Source: Tepidiforma sp.
GTDB taxonomy: Bacteria; Chloroflexota; Dehalococcoidia; Tepidiformales; Tepidiformaceae
DNA length: 64,000 nt
Assembly: GCF_026003995.1 (NCBI RefSeq)
Contig: NZ_BPIG01000001.1
Location: 124,001 to 188,000, forward strand
Reading direction: 5' to 3'
Shown here in pieces: positions 1 through 9,192 of this stretch (its first letter is position 1; each line of letters starts with the position of its first letter). A program made the position numbers and the translations under genes. The notes beneath the pieces are model-generated. The model made no database searches. It saw nothing but the letters and a program-made list of their open reading frames with translations, and had not been told where the DNA came from.

Positions 1-127
1 CGCCCGTGCTCCGCCCGGCATCCCGGCAGCGCATGCAGCGGCGCGGCCGCCAGCCCGGGTATTTCGCCAGCGTCCCCGGCGCGATCGAAAACGTGCTCCC
101 GCAGCGCTCGCAGGTGAACTCCGGCAC
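1..127 (-). CDS. Zinc-ribbon protein, 3' end beyond window edge
   Basis: The minus strand reads from a GTG at 127 and runs off the left edge without a stop. The first 42 residues contain two CxxC knuckles (TCERCG near residue 6 and RRCMRC near residue 31) around a TLAKYPGW stretch, a typical small treble-clef or zinc-ribbon arrangement. A TAGGGT box at 134-139 lies 6 nt before the GTG, the same leaderless layout as other genes here, which supports both the gene and the start. Such ribbons often precede a catalytic domain, but that part is outside the window and I do not recognise the family. The opposite-strand reading of the same bases is the artificial N-terminal extension of the downstream SDR. 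Confidence 0.6.
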   Translation of the reverse strand, partial: MPEFTCERCGSTFSIAPGTLAKYPGWRPRRCMRCRDAGRSTG

Positions 128-133
128 ACCCAA

Positions 134-139
134 ACCCTA
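134..139 (-). promoter_or_regulatory. -10 box (TAGGGT) of the left-edge zinc-ribbon gene
   Basis: On the minus strand TAGGGT is followed by 6 nt and then the GTG start at 127. No ribosome binding site fits, so the transcript would be leaderless. No clear -35 is visible. Confidence 0.4.
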
Positions 140-181
140 CCCGCTCCGCCCCTTCCCGGCCACGCGCCCGGCCCGCCGCGC

Positions 182-187
182 TACAAT
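182..187 (+). promoter_or_regulatory. -10 box (TACAAT) of the first SDR gene
   Basis: TACAAT lies 28 nt before the ATG at 216 and a GGAGAT ribosome binding site sits between them, so this is a leadered promoter. Confidence 0.4.
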
Positions 188-215
188 CCGGCATCTCATT
201 CAACGGAGATGGCGA

Positions 216-986
216 ATGGCGGACAGGCTCGCGGGCAAGGTGGCGATCGTCACCGGCGCCGGCTCGCAGGACGACGGTATCGGCAACGGCCGCGCCATCT
301 CCGTCCTCTTCGCCCGCGAAGGCGCCCGCGTCCTCCTCGTCGACCGCCGCCTGCCCGTTGCCGAGCACACCGCCCGCCTCATCGCCGCCGAGGGCGGCGC
401 GGCCGAACCGTTCGAGGCCGACGTTACCTCCGAGGCCGCCTGCCGCGCCATGGTCGAACGGGCGCTCGGCCGCTGGGGCCGCCTCGACATCCTCGTCAAC
501 AACGTCGGCATCGGCATCGCGAAGCGCGTCACGGAGGTCACGCTCGAGGAGTGGGAGCTCCAGATGCGCGTCAACGTGACGAGCATGGTCCTCGCCAGCA
601 AGCACGCCATCCCCGCCATGCTCGCCTCCGCCGGCGGCGGCGCGGTCCTCAACATCTCCTCCATCGCCTCGCAGAAGGGCCGCGGCCTCGCGCCCTACGC
701 TGCCTCGAAAGGCGCGGTCGAAGCGCTCACCCGCGCCATGGCCGCCGACCACGGCCGCGAGGGCATCCGCGTCAACGCCATCGCTCCCGGGCCGGCCTAC
801 ACCCCGATGGTCGCCGCGCGCGGCATGCCCGAAGCCGTCCGCGAAGCCCGCCGGAAGTCGACTGCCCTCGGCCTCGAAGGCACCGCGTGGGACATCGCCG
901 CCGCCGCCGTCTACCTCTGCTCCGATGAAGCCCGCTGGGTCACCGGCGTCGTCCTCCCGGTCGATGGCGGCGTGCTCGTGAACTGA
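216..986 (+). CDS. SDR family NAD(P)-dependent oxidoreductase
   Basis: A 256-residue classical short-chain dehydrogenase. The N-terminal Rossmann fold has TGAGSQDDGIGNG, a glycine motif with a short insertion, followed by NNVGIG near residue 93, a serine near 146 (NISSIAS) and the catalytic YAASK near 161. The C-terminus keeps the usual DGG motif. The ATG at 216 is chosen because GGAGAT precedes it at 205-210; the open frame reaches position 6, but that extension is arginine-rich, unlike any SDR, and overlaps the opposite-strand zinc-ribbon gene. The substrate cannot be deduced; a 3-oxoacyl or hydroxyacyl-CoA is possible. It ends 51 nt before the metalloprotease gene. Confidence 0.88.
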   Translation: MADRLAGKVAIVTGAGSQDDGIGNGRAISVLFAREGARVLLVDRRLPVAEHTARLIAAEGGAAEPFEADVTSEAACRAMVERALGRWGRLDILVNNVGIGIAKRVTEVTLEEWELQMRVNVTSMVLASKHAIPAMLASAGGGAVLNISSIASQKGRGLAPYAASKGAVEALTRAMAADHGREGIRVNAIAPGPAYTPMVAARGMPEAVREARRKSTALGLEGTAWDIAAAAVYLCSDEARWVTGVVLPVDGGVLVN

Positions 987-1037
987 CCCGCCGTCCCTCC
1001 CCTGCGCCGGCTCTGCCCGGCGGCCGAACTTTCAGAT

Positions 1038-3278
1038 GTGAAGGCCCGCGCCCTCCTCGCGTTCGCGCTGCTCGCCGTCGCCGCGCTCGGCGGCGCTGCG
1101 CCGTCCCGCGCGCAGCAGGCCCCGGCCTTCGTCTCCGCATCCGAAACCGCGTACCGGCTCGATACGCCCGCCGGGAAGGTCGCGGTGACCATCCGCGCCG
1201 AGTTCCTCAACCAGTCCCAGCAGGAGCTCCGCGAGCTGCCGCTCTACGTCCTCCCCCATGCGCTCGACCTCGCCGTCGCGAGCGGCGGCAAGCCCCTCCA
1301 GTTCACCCTCCAGCCCGGCGACGAAGCGGCCCGGCGCACCGCCGTCGCAACCGTCGCGCTCGCCGAGCCGCTGAAGCCGAACCGCCGCGTCACCCTCGAA
1401 GCCTCCTACCGTCTCGAACCCTCGGCCGGCCCGCTCATGACGCTCGAGCCCGGCCTCATCGAAGTCCCCTTCATCGGGCAGGGCCCCGGCTCGTGGGTCT
1501 TCGTCGATGTCCCGAAGAGCGGCGACAACGTCCTCGACCCCGGCTGCCTCGTCGGCAAAGACCAGCCTTCGGAGGTGAAGAGCGCTGGCCTCCAGCGCTG
1601 GGTCTGCGGCAACGTCTTCCTCATCGCGCTCTCGGCCGATGACCCGTCCGTCCTCGACCGCTGCGCCGCACTCGACGAGCGCTGCCGCCAGCGCTTCGAC
1701 CCCGGTGTCTTCTCGGCCTTCGCCCTCTCCGTCACCGACGAATCCCGCCGCGGCGTCCTCACCGAATCCGTCACGATGCCGGACGGCCGGCAGGTCGCGA
1801 TGACGCTGAAGTTCTTCCGCCGCGATGCCGACTGGGCCGCGCGGCAGTTCGCCATCGCCAGGCAGGCGTTCCCCCTCCTCGAGAGCCTCTTCGGCTTCAC
1901 GTACCCCTACACCGACGTCACGATGCGCCAGTCGTACCACATCGCGAACTACGGCATCGCTGGCGTCGCCTTCTCCGGCCTCGGGCAGGTGCTTCTCTCG
2001 CACGAAACCGGCGGCATCGACGACGAAGTGACCATCCACGAGCTCGCCCACCAGTGGGCCGGCACCACGCAGTTCGCCCGCCCCTTCCTCTGGGAGGGCC
2101 TCGCCGAGTGGGCGACGCGCGTCGTCGCGCCGCAGCTCGGCGTCGCCGTCCGGCCGCTCGACTGGAAGTCTGCCGGCTTCTCCGCCCCGCTCGCCTCGTG
2201 GGGCTCCGTCGCGGGCGGCTCCCCCGCCTACTGGTACGGGCGCTCGGGCGATTTCTGGTTCGCCTACGAAGCCGCCATCGGCGGCCGCCAGAACATGACG
2301 ACCGTCCTCTCCCGCGTCGACGACGAGCCCGCCCTCTGGCCGCTCAAAGAAGGCTGGTTCATGGACCAGGGCGAGTTCCTCTCCGACCGCAACCTCGATG
2401 CGCTCTTCCTCGAATGGGTCTTCGTGCCCGAAACCGCGAAGCCGCTGCTCGAACAGCGCCGCGCCGCCCACGACCTCGTCCGCGGCCTGCGGAACCGCGC
2501 CGCCGAGGCCGGCCTCGGCTCCGGCATCCCCTCCGACATCTACAACAACCTCATCGCGTGGGTCTTCGAGCCCGTCGCCGGGCAGGTCGCAGAGGGCGAC
2601 CGCATCATCGCGGCCAACCGCTCGGCCGCCTCGTTCGCCGCCGGCGCGGGCCTCCGCGTGCCGGATGCCGTCGCGGTGTCCTGGGGCAAAGCGCGCCTCT
2701 CCGAGACCGCCCGCCTCATCGAAGACATGCGACAGGCCGTCGTCGCCATCCAGGCCGCCGAGGCCGAGCTCGCCGGCGAGCCCGAAGGCTCGCGGTTCCG
2801 CGAAGGCGTCCGCGAAGCCCGCTCCCGCTTCGAGCAGGGCGACTTCGCCGGCGCGCGGACGGCCGCGGCCTCTGGCGTCACCGGCCGCGTCAACGCCGCC
2901 GCCGCCGAGAAGCTCATCGACCTCGCGAAGGAGAAGCGCGACAGCTTCAGCCCCGGCTTCTTCGGCCGCATCGGCATGCTCTTCGAAGACCCCGACGCGA
3001 AGCTCGCCGAGGCGGAAGCGGCGCTCGCCGCTGGGGACGGCACGCGCGCCCTCGACCTCGCCCGCCAGGCCTACGAGACCTGGGACGGCGCCTCCTCGCG
3101 CGGTCTCCAGCGTCTCGCTGTCCTCGCGGCCGTCATGGGCGCGCTCAGCTTCGCGACCTGGCTCGTGCTGAAGCGGCTCGAACAGCCGCCGGCCGCGAAG
3201 AAACTCGGCCAGGGCCACTACATCGAGACCGGCGCCCGCGCCGGCTCCTGGAAAGACTGGGAGAACACGCCCGAGTAA
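1038..3278 (+). CDS. Secreted, membrane-anchored M1-type zinc metalloprotease
   Basis: 746 residues with a GTG start. A signal peptide of about 25 residues (hydrophobic [12 protein letters not shown], Ala-rich cleavage region) leads into a beta-rich region. The zinc site HELAHQW begins near residue 334, and WEGLAEW supplies the third ligand, giving HEXXH-X18-E as in gluzincins of the M1 aminopeptidase clan. The GAMEN exopeptidase motif of classical M1 enzymes is not obvious, so substrate specificity is open. The tail has an Ala/Glu-rich helical region (about 555-690) and one transmembrane helix near residue 700 with a short Lys/Arg cytoplasmic end, so the protease faces outward and is anchored at its C-terminus. 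No ribosome binding site is visible; a weak -10 (near 1026-1032) suggests a leaderless start. Confidence 0.85.
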   Translation: MKARALLAFALLAVAALGGAAPSRAQQAPAFVSASETAYRLDTPAGKVAVTIRAEFLNQSQQELRELPLYVLPHALDLAVASGGKPLQFTLQPGDEAARRTAVATVALAEPLKPNRRVTLEASYRLEPSAGPLMTLEPGLIEVPFIGQGPGSWVFVDVPKSGDNVLDPGCLVGKDQPSEVKSAGLQRWVCGNVFLIALSADDPSVLDRCAALDERCRQRFDPGVFSAFALSVTDESRRGVLTESVTMPDGRQVAMTLKFFRRDADWAARQFAIARQAFPLLESLFGFTYPYTDVTMRQSYHIANYGIAGVAFSGLGQVLLSHETGGIDDEVTIHELAHQWAGTTQFARPFLWEGLAEWATRVVAPQLGVAVRPLDWKSAGFSAPLASWGSVAGGSPAYWYGRSGDFWFAYEAAIGGRQNMTTVLSRVDDEPALWPLKEGWFMDQGEFLSDRNLDALFLEWVFVPETAKPLLEQRRAAHDLVRGLRNRAAEAGLGSGIPSDIYNNLIAWVFEPVAGQVAEGDRIIAANRSAASFAAGAGLRVPDAVAVSWGKARLSETARLIEDMRQAVVAIQAAEAELAGEPEGSRFREGVREARSRFEQGDFAGARTAAASGVTGRVNAAAAEKLIDLAKEKRDSFSPGFFGRIGMLFEDPDAKLAEAEAALAAGDGTRALDLARQAYETWDGASSRGLQRLAVLAAVMGALSFATWLVLKRLEQPPAAKKLGQGHYIETGARAGSWKDWENTPE

Positions 3279-3311
3279 GCCCCCCGCCTTCATCCCGCGC
3301 CCCGGCCCGGC

Positions 3312-3317
3312 TACAGT
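3312..3317 (+). promoter_or_regulatory. -10 box (TACAGT), leaderless start of flavoprotein gene
   Basis: TACAGT ends 7 nt before the GTG at 3325, which has no ribosome binding site. The spacing places transcription start at or next to the start codon. Confidence 0.45.
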
Positions 3318-3324
3318 CAGGAGC

Positions 3325-4491
3325 GTGAGCCCTGAGTTCGACGTCATCGTCGTCGGCGCCGGCCCCGCGGGCAGCTCGGCCGCGCGCGAACTCGCCGCGG
3401 CCGGCGCGCGCGTGCTCCTGCTCGACCGTGCCGGATTCCCGCGCTACAAAGCCTGCGGCGGCGGCATCCCCCGGCGCACCGCGCGCCTCCTCCCGTTTCC
3501 CATCGAGCCGGTCGTCGAGGACGACGTCAGCCTGCTCGATATCGCATGGCGCGGCCGCTACCGCTTCGTGCGCGACTCCGGCGAACCCTTCGCCGCCATG
3601 GTCATGCGCGCGCGCTTCGATGCGCTGCTGCTCGAGCACGCCCGCCGCGCCAGCGCGGAATTCCGGCCCGGCAGCGCCGTCCGCGCCCTCGAAACCGGGC
3701 CGCAGGGCGTGCTCGTCCGCACCGACGACGGCTTCGCGGTGTCCGCCTCCTTCCTCGTGGCCGCCGACGGCGCCCACTCGCCCGTCGGCCGCATGGCCGG
3801 CCTCGGCGGCGACCTCGCCGAGTGCGCTGCCTACGAAGTCGAGGTCCGCGCCCCCGGTCCGCAGCTCCGCGCCGCCCGCGGCACCGCCTTCATCGAACTC
3901 GGCTACCGGCCGTGGGGCTACGCCTGGCTCTTCCCCAAGGCGGAGGTCCTCTCCATCGGCATCGTGCTCCCGCCCGGGCAGGCCGGGACGATGAAGCAGC
4001 AGGTCGGCGCCTACTTGCGCCGGCTGGGGCTCGAATCGGCGCCGGCCGATATCGCCAAAGGACATAAGATTCGGTTCCGCCGCGGCGGGGAGGCCATCGC
4101 CTCCGACCGCGTCCTGCTCGCGGGCGACGCCGCCGGCCTCGCCGACGAGTTCACCCAGGAAGGCATCTACTACGCCATCGAGTCCGGCCGCATCGCCGCC
4201 CGCGCGGCCCTACGCGCGCTCGCCGGCGCCGGGCCGCTCACCGCCTACCAGCGCGACATCGACCGCGAGGTGATGCCGGAGCTGCGCGCCGCCCGCCTCA
4301 TCGCCTACATGTTCTACGGCATGCTCGGCCGCTTCCCCGGCCCGTGGATGCGCGCCACCCGCGCCGTCCCCTACCTCTGGGACGCGTTTTTCGCGGTCCA
4401 GCGGGGCGAATCGACGTACGCGCGCGAAGCCTCCCGCGTTCCCATCCTCCCCGCCATCGCCGCCCGCCGGCTCGCCCGCGCCGACGCCTGA
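3325..4491 (+). CDS. Geranylgeranyl-reductase family FAD-dependent oxidoreductase
   Basis: 388 residues. An N-terminal FAD motif ([16 protein letters not shown], residues 8-23) is followed by the acidic ribose-binding end LLLDRAG and the [10 protein letters not shown] segment found in geranylgeranyl reductase/digeranylgeranylglycerophospholipid reductase-like flavoproteins. The second FAD motif, [13 protein letters not shown], lies near residue 263 with [10 protein letters not shown] after it. Family members saturate isoprenoid chains of quinones, carotenoids or lipids. No isoprenoid gene is adjacent, so the substrate is unknown. The stop codon overlaps the ATG of endonuclease III (TGATG), so the two genes are probably co-translated. 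Confidence 0.85.
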   Translation: MSPEFDVIVVGAGPAGSSAARELAAAGARVLLLDRAGFPRYKACGGGIPRRTARLLPFPIEPVVEDDVSLLDIAWRGRYRFVRDSGEPFAAMVMRARFDALLLEHARRASAEFRPGSAVRALETGPQGVLVRTDDGFAVSASFLVAADGAHSPVGRMAGLGGDLAECAAYEVEVRAPGPQLRAARGTAFIELGYRPWGYAWLFPKAEVLSIGIVLPPGQAGTMKQQVGAYLRRLGLESAPADIAKGHKIRFRRGGEAIASDRVLLAGDAAGLADEFTQEGIYYAIESGRIAARAALRALAGAGPLTAYQRDIDREVMPELRAARLIAYMFYGMLGRFPGPWMRATRAVPYLWDAFFAVQRGESTYAREASRVPILPAIAARRLARADA

Positions 4492-5165
4492 TGCGCGACC
4501 CGAAGCGGATCATCGAGCTCCTCGCGCCCGTCTACGGCATGCCCGTGCTCCAGCCGAGCGGCGACCCGCTCGCCGAACTCATCCTCACCATCCTCAGCCA
4601 GAACACCTCCGATACCAACAGCGGCCGCGCGTTCATCTCGCTCATGCGCCGCTTCCCGTCGTGGCGTGCCATGGCCGATGCCCCGCTGGGCGAGATCGAG
4701 GCGGCCATCCAGCCCGGCGGCCTCGCCCGCCAGAAGGCCCCCCGCATCCAGGCCGTCCTCCGCGCCGTCGAGGCCCGCTCCCCCGACCTCGACCTGGCCT
4801 TCCTCCGCGGCCTGCCGCTCGAGGAGGCGCGGGCGTGGCTCCGCTCCCTCCCCGGCGTCGGCCCGAAAACGGCCGCCTGCGTGCTGCTCTTTTCGCTCGG
4901 TCTCCCGGCCCTCCCCGTCGATACGCACGTCGAGCGGGTCGCCAAGCGCCTCGGCCTCGTCCCGGAGCGGACCCCCGCCGACCGCGCCCACGACCTGCTC
5001 GAAGCGCTCGTCGACCCGGCCGACTACTACCCGTTCCACATGCTCCTCATCAAGCACGGCCGGCGCACCTGCAGCGCGCGCAAGCCGGCCTGCGACCGCT
5101 GCCCGCTGCTCGCATGCCCCTCCCGGCTCGAACCGCCCGTTGAGGCCCCCGCGGCCCCCGCGTAG
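4491..5165 (+). CDS. nth: Endonuclease III
   Basis: 224 residues. The helix-hairpin-helix SLPGVGPKTAACV carries the catalytic lysine (about residue 126) and VDTHVERVAKRLG carries the catalytic aspartate (about residue 143), as in bifunctional DNA glycosylase/AP lyases acting on oxidised pyrimidines. The C-terminus has four cysteines for a [4Fe-4S] cluster, but spaced C-X6-C-X2-C-X4-C (CSARKPACDRCPLLAC) instead of the usual X5 in the last interval. Length fits the family. It starts inside the stop of the upstream flavoprotein gene; its own stop TAG forms part of the -10 box of the next gene. Confidence 0.9.
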   Translation: MRDPKRIIELLAPVYGMPVLQPSGDPLAELILTILSQNTSDTNSGRAFISLMRRFPSWRAMADAPLGEIEAAIQPGGLARQKAPRIQAVLRAVEARSPDLDLAFLRGLPLEEARAWLRSLPGVGPKTAACVLLFSLGLPALPVDTHVERVAKRLGLVPERTPADRAHDLLEALVDPADYYPFHMLLIKHGRRTCSARKPACDRCPLLACPSRLEPPVEAPAAPA

Positions 5166-5168
5166 AGT
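5163..5168 (+). promoter_or_regulatory. -10 box (TAGAGT), leaderless start of MFS gene
   Basis: TAGAGT overlaps the nth stop codon and ends 7 nt before the GTG at 5176. No ribosome binding site fits between. Confidence 0.4.
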
Positions 5169-5175
5169 TCCCGCC

Positions 5176-6633
5176 GTGGAGTACCGCTGGCGCGCTCTTG
5201 CCGCCGTGGCCTTCGGCACCTACATGGCCACGATGGATTTCTCCATCGTCAACGTCGCGCTCCCGACGCTGGCCCGCGAATTCGACCGCTCCCCGGACGC
5301 AGTCGTCTGGGCGACGCTCATCTCCAGCCTCGCCGTCACCGGCCTCACGCTCACCGCCGGCCGCGCCGGCGACCTCTACGGCCGGAAGCGGGTCTACCTC
5401 GCCGGCTGGGCCATCTTCACGGCCGGCATGCTCCTCGCCAGCTTCGCCGCCACCCTCGAACAGCTCGTCGCGATGCGCCTCCTCCAGTCGGTCGGCGTCG
5501 CGCTCGCCATCGCCAACGGCAACGCCATCGTCACCGAAGCCTTCCCGCCGGCGCAGCGCGGCCAGGCGCTCGGCACCACCGGCGCCGTCGTCGGCGCGGG
5601 CCTGATGTCGGGCCCGATCCTCGGCGGCCTCATCCTGCAGTTCTTCTCGTGGCACGCCATCTTCCTGCTCCGGGTGCCGATCGGGCTCGCCGCGTTGCTG
5701 CTCGCCTGGGCCGTCATCCGCCCGTCGCAGCCGGCCGGCGGCCCCGGCAGCCGCCGGATGGACGTGCCCGGCGCGTTCGCCCTCTTCGCCACGCTCTCCG
5801 CCGCGCTCCTCGCGGTCAACCGGGGCCAGGCCTGGGGCTGGACATCCCCCGCCATCCTCGCCCTCTTCGCCCTGGCGGCGGCGTCGCTCGCCGCCTTCAT
5901 CCGCATCGAATCCCGCTCGCCCAGCCCGGTCGTCGCCCTCGGCCTCTTCCGCGAGCGCGCCTACTCCGTCGGCGTCAGCAGCCTCGCGCTGAACTTCGCC
6001 GGCCAGTCGGCCGTCACCTTCCTCCTCCCCTTCTACCTGCAGGAGGTGAAGGGCTACTCCACGGGACAGGTCGGGCTCGTCGTCGCCACCGTGCCGCTGA
6101 TGATGCTGCTCCTTTCGCCGCTGAGCGGCCGCGCGAGCGACCGCTACGGCTTCGCCCACCAGGCCACCGTCGGCATCGCGCTCGTCGCGATCGGCCTGCT
6201 CTCCCTCGCGACCATCACCGCGGACACGCCGCTCCCCGCCATCATCGCCCGGCTGGCCGTCGTCGGCATCGGCACGTCGATGTTCATGTCGCCTAACAGC
6301 GCGACCATCATGAACAGCGTGCCGCCCGACCGCCTCGGCACCGCCTCCGCGAGCGTCGCGACCGCCCGGAACATCGGCAACGCCGTCGGGCTCGCGCTCG
6401 CCAGCGCGGTGCTGGTCGCCGTCGCCACGGCTTCCGCCGGCTTCGCCGCCTCCCGTGTCGCCGACCTCCCGGATGCCGCCATCGTCGACGGCGTCCGCGC
6501 CGCGTTCGCGGCGGCCGGTGTCGCCTCATCGTTCGCCGTCGTTGCGTCCCTGTTCCGCGGCCAGCGCCGCGTCACCGTCATCGCCGCCGAGCAGGCGCCC
6601 GTCCCGGGCGGCGGGAACACCCCCGCACACTGA
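5176..6633 (+). CDS. MFS transporter, DHA2 (EmrB/QacA) type
   Basis: 485 residues with about 14 hydrophobic segments. The first helix has MATMDFSIVNVALPTL, the D-x-x-I-V-N-V-A-L-P motif characteristic of drug:H+ antiporter 2 proteins, followed by the loop motif GRAGDLYGRKRVY, then the motif C region GAVVGAGLMSGPILGG. These are inner-membrane exporters of drugs or lipophilic compounds. I chose the GTG at 5176, which begins VEYRWRALAAVAFG; the longer open frame upstream lies inside nth in another frame. The substrate is not predictable. The gene ends 18 nt before an SDR gene with its own AAGGAGA site, so the two may share a transcript. Confidence 0.88.
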   Translation: MEYRWRALAAVAFGTYMATMDFSIVNVALPTLAREFDRSPDAVVWATLISSLAVTGLTLTAGRAGDLYGRKRVYLAGWAIFTAGMLLASFAATLEQLVAMRLLQSVGVALAIANGNAIVTEAFPPAQRGQALGTTGAVVGAGLMSGPILGGLILQFFSWHAIFLLRVPIGLAALLLAWAVIRPSQPAGGPGSRRMDVPGAFALFATLSAALLAVNRGQAWGWTSPAILALFALAAASLAAFIRIESRSPSPVVALGLFRERAYSVGVSSLALNFAGQSAVTFLLPFYLQEVKGYSTGQVGLVVATVPLMMLLLSPLSGRASDRYGFAHQATVGIALVAIGLLSLATITADTPLPAIIARLAVVGIGTSMFMSPNSATIMNSVPPDRLGTASASVATARNIGNAVGLALASAVLVAVATASAGFAASRVADLPDAAIVDGVRAAFAAAGVASSFAVVASLFRGQRRVTVIAAEQAPVPGGGNTPAH

Positions 6634-6651
6634 CCGCTGAAGGAGAACGTC

Positions 6652-7428
6652 ATGGAACGCCGTTTCGAAGGCAAGGTCGCCGTCATCACCGGGGCTGCGG
6701 GCGGCATCGGCCGCGCCGCCGTCGAACGCTTCGCGCAGGAAGGCGCGAGCATCGTCGCCGTCGACCTCCCCGGCACCGCGCTGGATGAGGCCGTCGCCGC
6801 CGCTGAGGCTGCTGGGGCCCGGGCCGTTGCCGTCCCCGCCGACGTCACCCGCGCGGCCGACGTCGAACGGTACGCCGCCGCCGCGCGCGACCGCTTCGGC
6901 CGCATCGACGCCTTTTTCAACAACGCCGGCATCGAAGGCTGGATCGGTCCCATGCTCGCCTACCCGGAGGAGCAGTTCGACCGCGTCCTCGCCGTCAACG
7001 TCAAAGGCGTGTGGCTCGGCATGAAATACGTCGCGCCCGTCATGGCGGCCAACGGCGGCGGCTGCATCGTCAACACCGCCTCCGTCGCCGGCCTGAGCGG
7101 CACCCCCGGCATCATCGCCTACGGCGCCAGCAAGCACGCCGTCGTCGGCATGACGAAGACGGCCGCGCTCGAACTCGCTCCGATGCGCATCCGCGTCTGC
7201 GCCGTCTGCCCCTCGCCGATCGAGACGCGGATGATGCGCGCCCTCGAACGCGGCATCAACCCGGACGAGCCCGAGGCCGTCCACCAGCAGTTCGCGGCGA
7301 CGAACCCCCTCGGCCGCTACGGCGAGCCCGCCGAAGTCGCGGCCCTCGTCGCCTACCTCTGCAGCCCCGATGCGAGCTACCTCACCGGCACCATCATCCC
7401 GATCGACGGCGGCCGGATGGCCCGCTGA
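6652..7428 (+). CDS. SDR family oxidoreductase
   Basis: 258 residues, classical SDR. TGAAGGIGRAA at residues 11-21, NNAGIEG near 90, catalytic YGASK near 157 and a C-terminal IDGGRMAR. AAGGAGA precedes the ATG at a normal distance. The family reduces or oxidises hydroxyl/keto groups with NAD(P); the substrate is unknown. Immediately downstream of the MFS gene and upstream of an ABC exporter pair. Confidence 0.88.
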   Translation: MERRFEGKVAVITGAAGGIGRAAVERFAQEGASIVAVDLPGTALDEAVAAAEAAGARAVAVPADVTRAADVERYAAAARDRFGRIDAFFNNAGIEGWIGPMLAYPEEQFDRVLAVNVKGVWLGMKYVAPVMAANGGGCIVNTASVAGLSGTPGIIAYGASKHAVVGMTKTAALELAPMRIRVCAVCPSPIETRMMRALERGINPDEPEAVHQQFAATNPLGRYGEPAEVAALVAYLCSPDASYLTGTIIPIDGGRMAR

Positions 7429-7464
7429 CTGGAGAAACCGGCGCCCCCGGCCGATTTTCCGAAT

Positions 7465-8415
7465 GTGAAAGGTGCGGAGCCGGCGATCGTCTGCGAAGCC
7501 GTCTCCCGCCGCTTCGGTGAGCGGCTGGCGCTCAGCGGCCTCACCCTCGCCGTCGAGCGCGGCGAAATCCTCGGCCTCCTCGGCCCGAACGGCTCCGGCA
7601 AGACGACCACGCTCCGCATCCTCGCCACCCTGCTCCAGCCCCACGAAGGCGCCGCCCGCGTCCTCTCGTTCGACGTCGCCCGCGACGCGATGGAAGTCCG
7701 CCGCCGCATCGGCGTCATGCCCGAACGCCCGAGCCTCTACGAGCGGCAGACGGTCGAGGCGAACGTCAGCTTCTGGGCCGAAGCCCACGGCCTCGCCGAC
7801 CCCGCCGGGGCGGTGCGCGACGCCCTCCGGTTCGTCGGGCTCGAAGACCGCCGGCGCGACCCGGTCGGCAGCCTCTCGAAAGGCCTCAAGCAGCGCGTCG
7901 CCCTTGCCCGCGCCATCGTCCACCGCCCGCCCGTGCTCCTGCTCGATGAGCCGTCCTCCGGCCTCGACCCCTCGGCAGCGGCGGCGATGGAAGGCCTCAT
8001 CCGCGACCTCGCGCGCGACGGCGCGACCGTGCTCCTCAACACCCACCGCCTCGCCGAGGCCGAACGCCTCTGCGACCGCGTCGCCATCCTCCGCGAAGGC
8101 CGCCTCCTGCGCATCGGCACGCCCCGGCAGGTCCGCGCCGCGCTCCTCGGGCACATCGTCGAAGTCGAACTCGCGGGCATCGTCGATGCCCCTGCGCAGC
8201 GGGCCGTCGAGTCGTTCCCCGCGGTCCGCGAGACGTGGTGGGCGCCGTCCGCCATCCGCGTCCGCCTCGCCGATGCCGAGCGCGACACCCCCGAACTCGT
8301 CGCCCGGCTGGTCAGCGCCGGGGCGCGCATCATCGCGGTGCGCCCTGCCGGCGACCTCGAGCGCGCCTACCTCGAACTGATGAGCCAGCCCCTCCCCGGG
8401 AGCCTCGCCGCATGA
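7465..8415 (+). CDS. ABC exporter ATP-binding protein (ABC-2 / CcmA type)
   Basis: 316 residues, GTG start. Walker A GPNGSGKTT near residue 43, signature LSKGLKQRVALARA near 137, Walker B VLLLDEPSSGLDP near 157 and a switch histidine in NTHRLAEAE. The C-terminal 80 residues form the extra domain seen in DrrA/CcmA-like ATPases that pair with ABC-2 permeases. ATGA overlap with the permease gene at 8412 indicates tight coupling. A GATTTT box 6 nt before the GTG suggests a leaderless start. Role: energises export of a lipid, polysaccharide or drug; substrate unknown. Confidence 0.9.
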   Translation: MKGAEPAIVCEAVSRRFGERLALSGLTLAVERGEILGLLGPNGSGKTTTLRILATLLQPHEGAARVLSFDVARDAMEVRRRIGVMPERPSLYERQTVEANVSFWAEAHGLADPAGAVRDALRFVGLEDRRRDPVGSLSKGLKQRVALARAIVHRPPVLLLDEPSSGLDPSAAAAMEGLIRDLARDGATVLLNTHRLAEAERLCDRVAILREGRLLRIGTPRQVRAALLGHIVEVELAGIVDAPAQRAVESFPAVRETWWAPSAIRVRLADAERDTPELVARLVSAGARIIAVRPAGDLERAYLELMSQPLPGSLAA

Positions 8416-9146
8416 ACGCCATCATAGCCCGGCCGCCGGTCCGCGCCCTCGCGCGCAAGGAGCTCCGCGAACTCCGCCGCCACCGGATGATCGTCGCCAC
8501 CGCCGCCATCCTCCCGGTTGCGTTCCTCGTCCTCCCGGTCGCGAACCTCCTCTTCTACGACCCCGCCCGCGCCATCGGCGGGCCGGACTTCGCCGTCGGG
8601 CAGGCGATGTTCTGCTTTTTCCTCACCCCGGTCATCATGCCGGCCACGATGGCGGCCTACGGCATCATCGGCGAACGCGACCAGGGCACGCTCGAACCGC
8701 TCCTCACCCTCCCGCTGAGCGACCGCGAGCTGCTCGCCGGCAAGGTCGCCGCAATCCTCCTCCCGACGCTCACGGCGTCGTTCGCCATCTACGCCGTCTA
8801 CATGGCGGCCGTCGCCGCCGTCGTCAGCGAACCCGTCCGGTCGCCGGCGCTGGACTGGACGTGGCCGTTCGGCCTGCTGCTGACGGGTCCGCTCCTTGCG
8901 CTCTTCTCGACGCTCACCGGCCTCGTCTTCTCCGCCCGCTCGAAAGATGTGCGCGTCGCCGAGCACCTGAGCGGCCTCGTCCTGCTGCCCTCCATGCTGC
9001 CCGTCCTGCTCATCGTCACGCGGACCATCGAGCCGTCGCTCCTCACCTGGCTCGGCTTCGCCGCGGTGCTCGCCCTCGTCGATGCGGCGCTCTGGAAGAC
9101 TGCCGTCCGCGCCTTCGACCGCGAGCGCGCGATCAGCACCGTCTGA
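8412..9146 (+). CDS. ABC-2 type transporter permease
   Basis: 244 residues with six hydrophobic segments. The N-terminus has the amphipathic RALARKELRELRRHR helix typical of ABC-2 permeases, and the centre has GIIGERDQGTLEPLLTLPLS, the conserved E-x-x-x-G-T-x-E-x-L cytoplasmic element that contacts the ATPase. It overlaps the ATPase gene by 4 nt (ATGA). Together the two form one exporter, presumably a homodimer of each. Confidence 0.88.
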   Translation: MNAIIARPPVRALARKELRELRRHRMIVATAAILPVAFLVLPVANLLFYDPARAIGGPDFAVGQAMFCFFLTPVIMPATMAAYGIIGERDQGTLEPLLTLPLSDRELLAGKVAAILLPTLTASFAIYAVYMAAVAAVVSEPVRSPALDWTWPFGLLLTGPLLALFSTLTGLVFSARSKDVRVAEHLSGLVLLPSMLPVLLIVTRTIEPSLLTWLGFAAVLALVDAALWKTAVRAFDRERAISTV

Positions 9147-9180
9147 GTTGCGGCCGCTCGCCTTCGCGCTGTCCCCGCCG

Positions 9181-9186
9181 TAGCCT
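9181..9186 (+). promoter_or_regulatory. -10 box (TAGCCT), leaderless start of azlC
   Basis: TAGCCT ends 6 nt before the GTG at 9193; no ribosome binding site lies between. Confidence 0.4.
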
Positions 9187-9192
9187 TGCCCC

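Noticed and set aside
6..215. N-terminal 70-residue extension of the first SDR
   Set aside because: Arg/Pro-rich and not SDR-like; the ribosome binding site and family alignment fix the start at 216.
1032..3347. 771-codon antisense ORF opposite the metalloprotease gene
   Set aside because: Glu/Ala/Gly-rich low-complexity translation caused by high GC codons on the other strand; the plus strand has a signal peptide and HEXXH motif.
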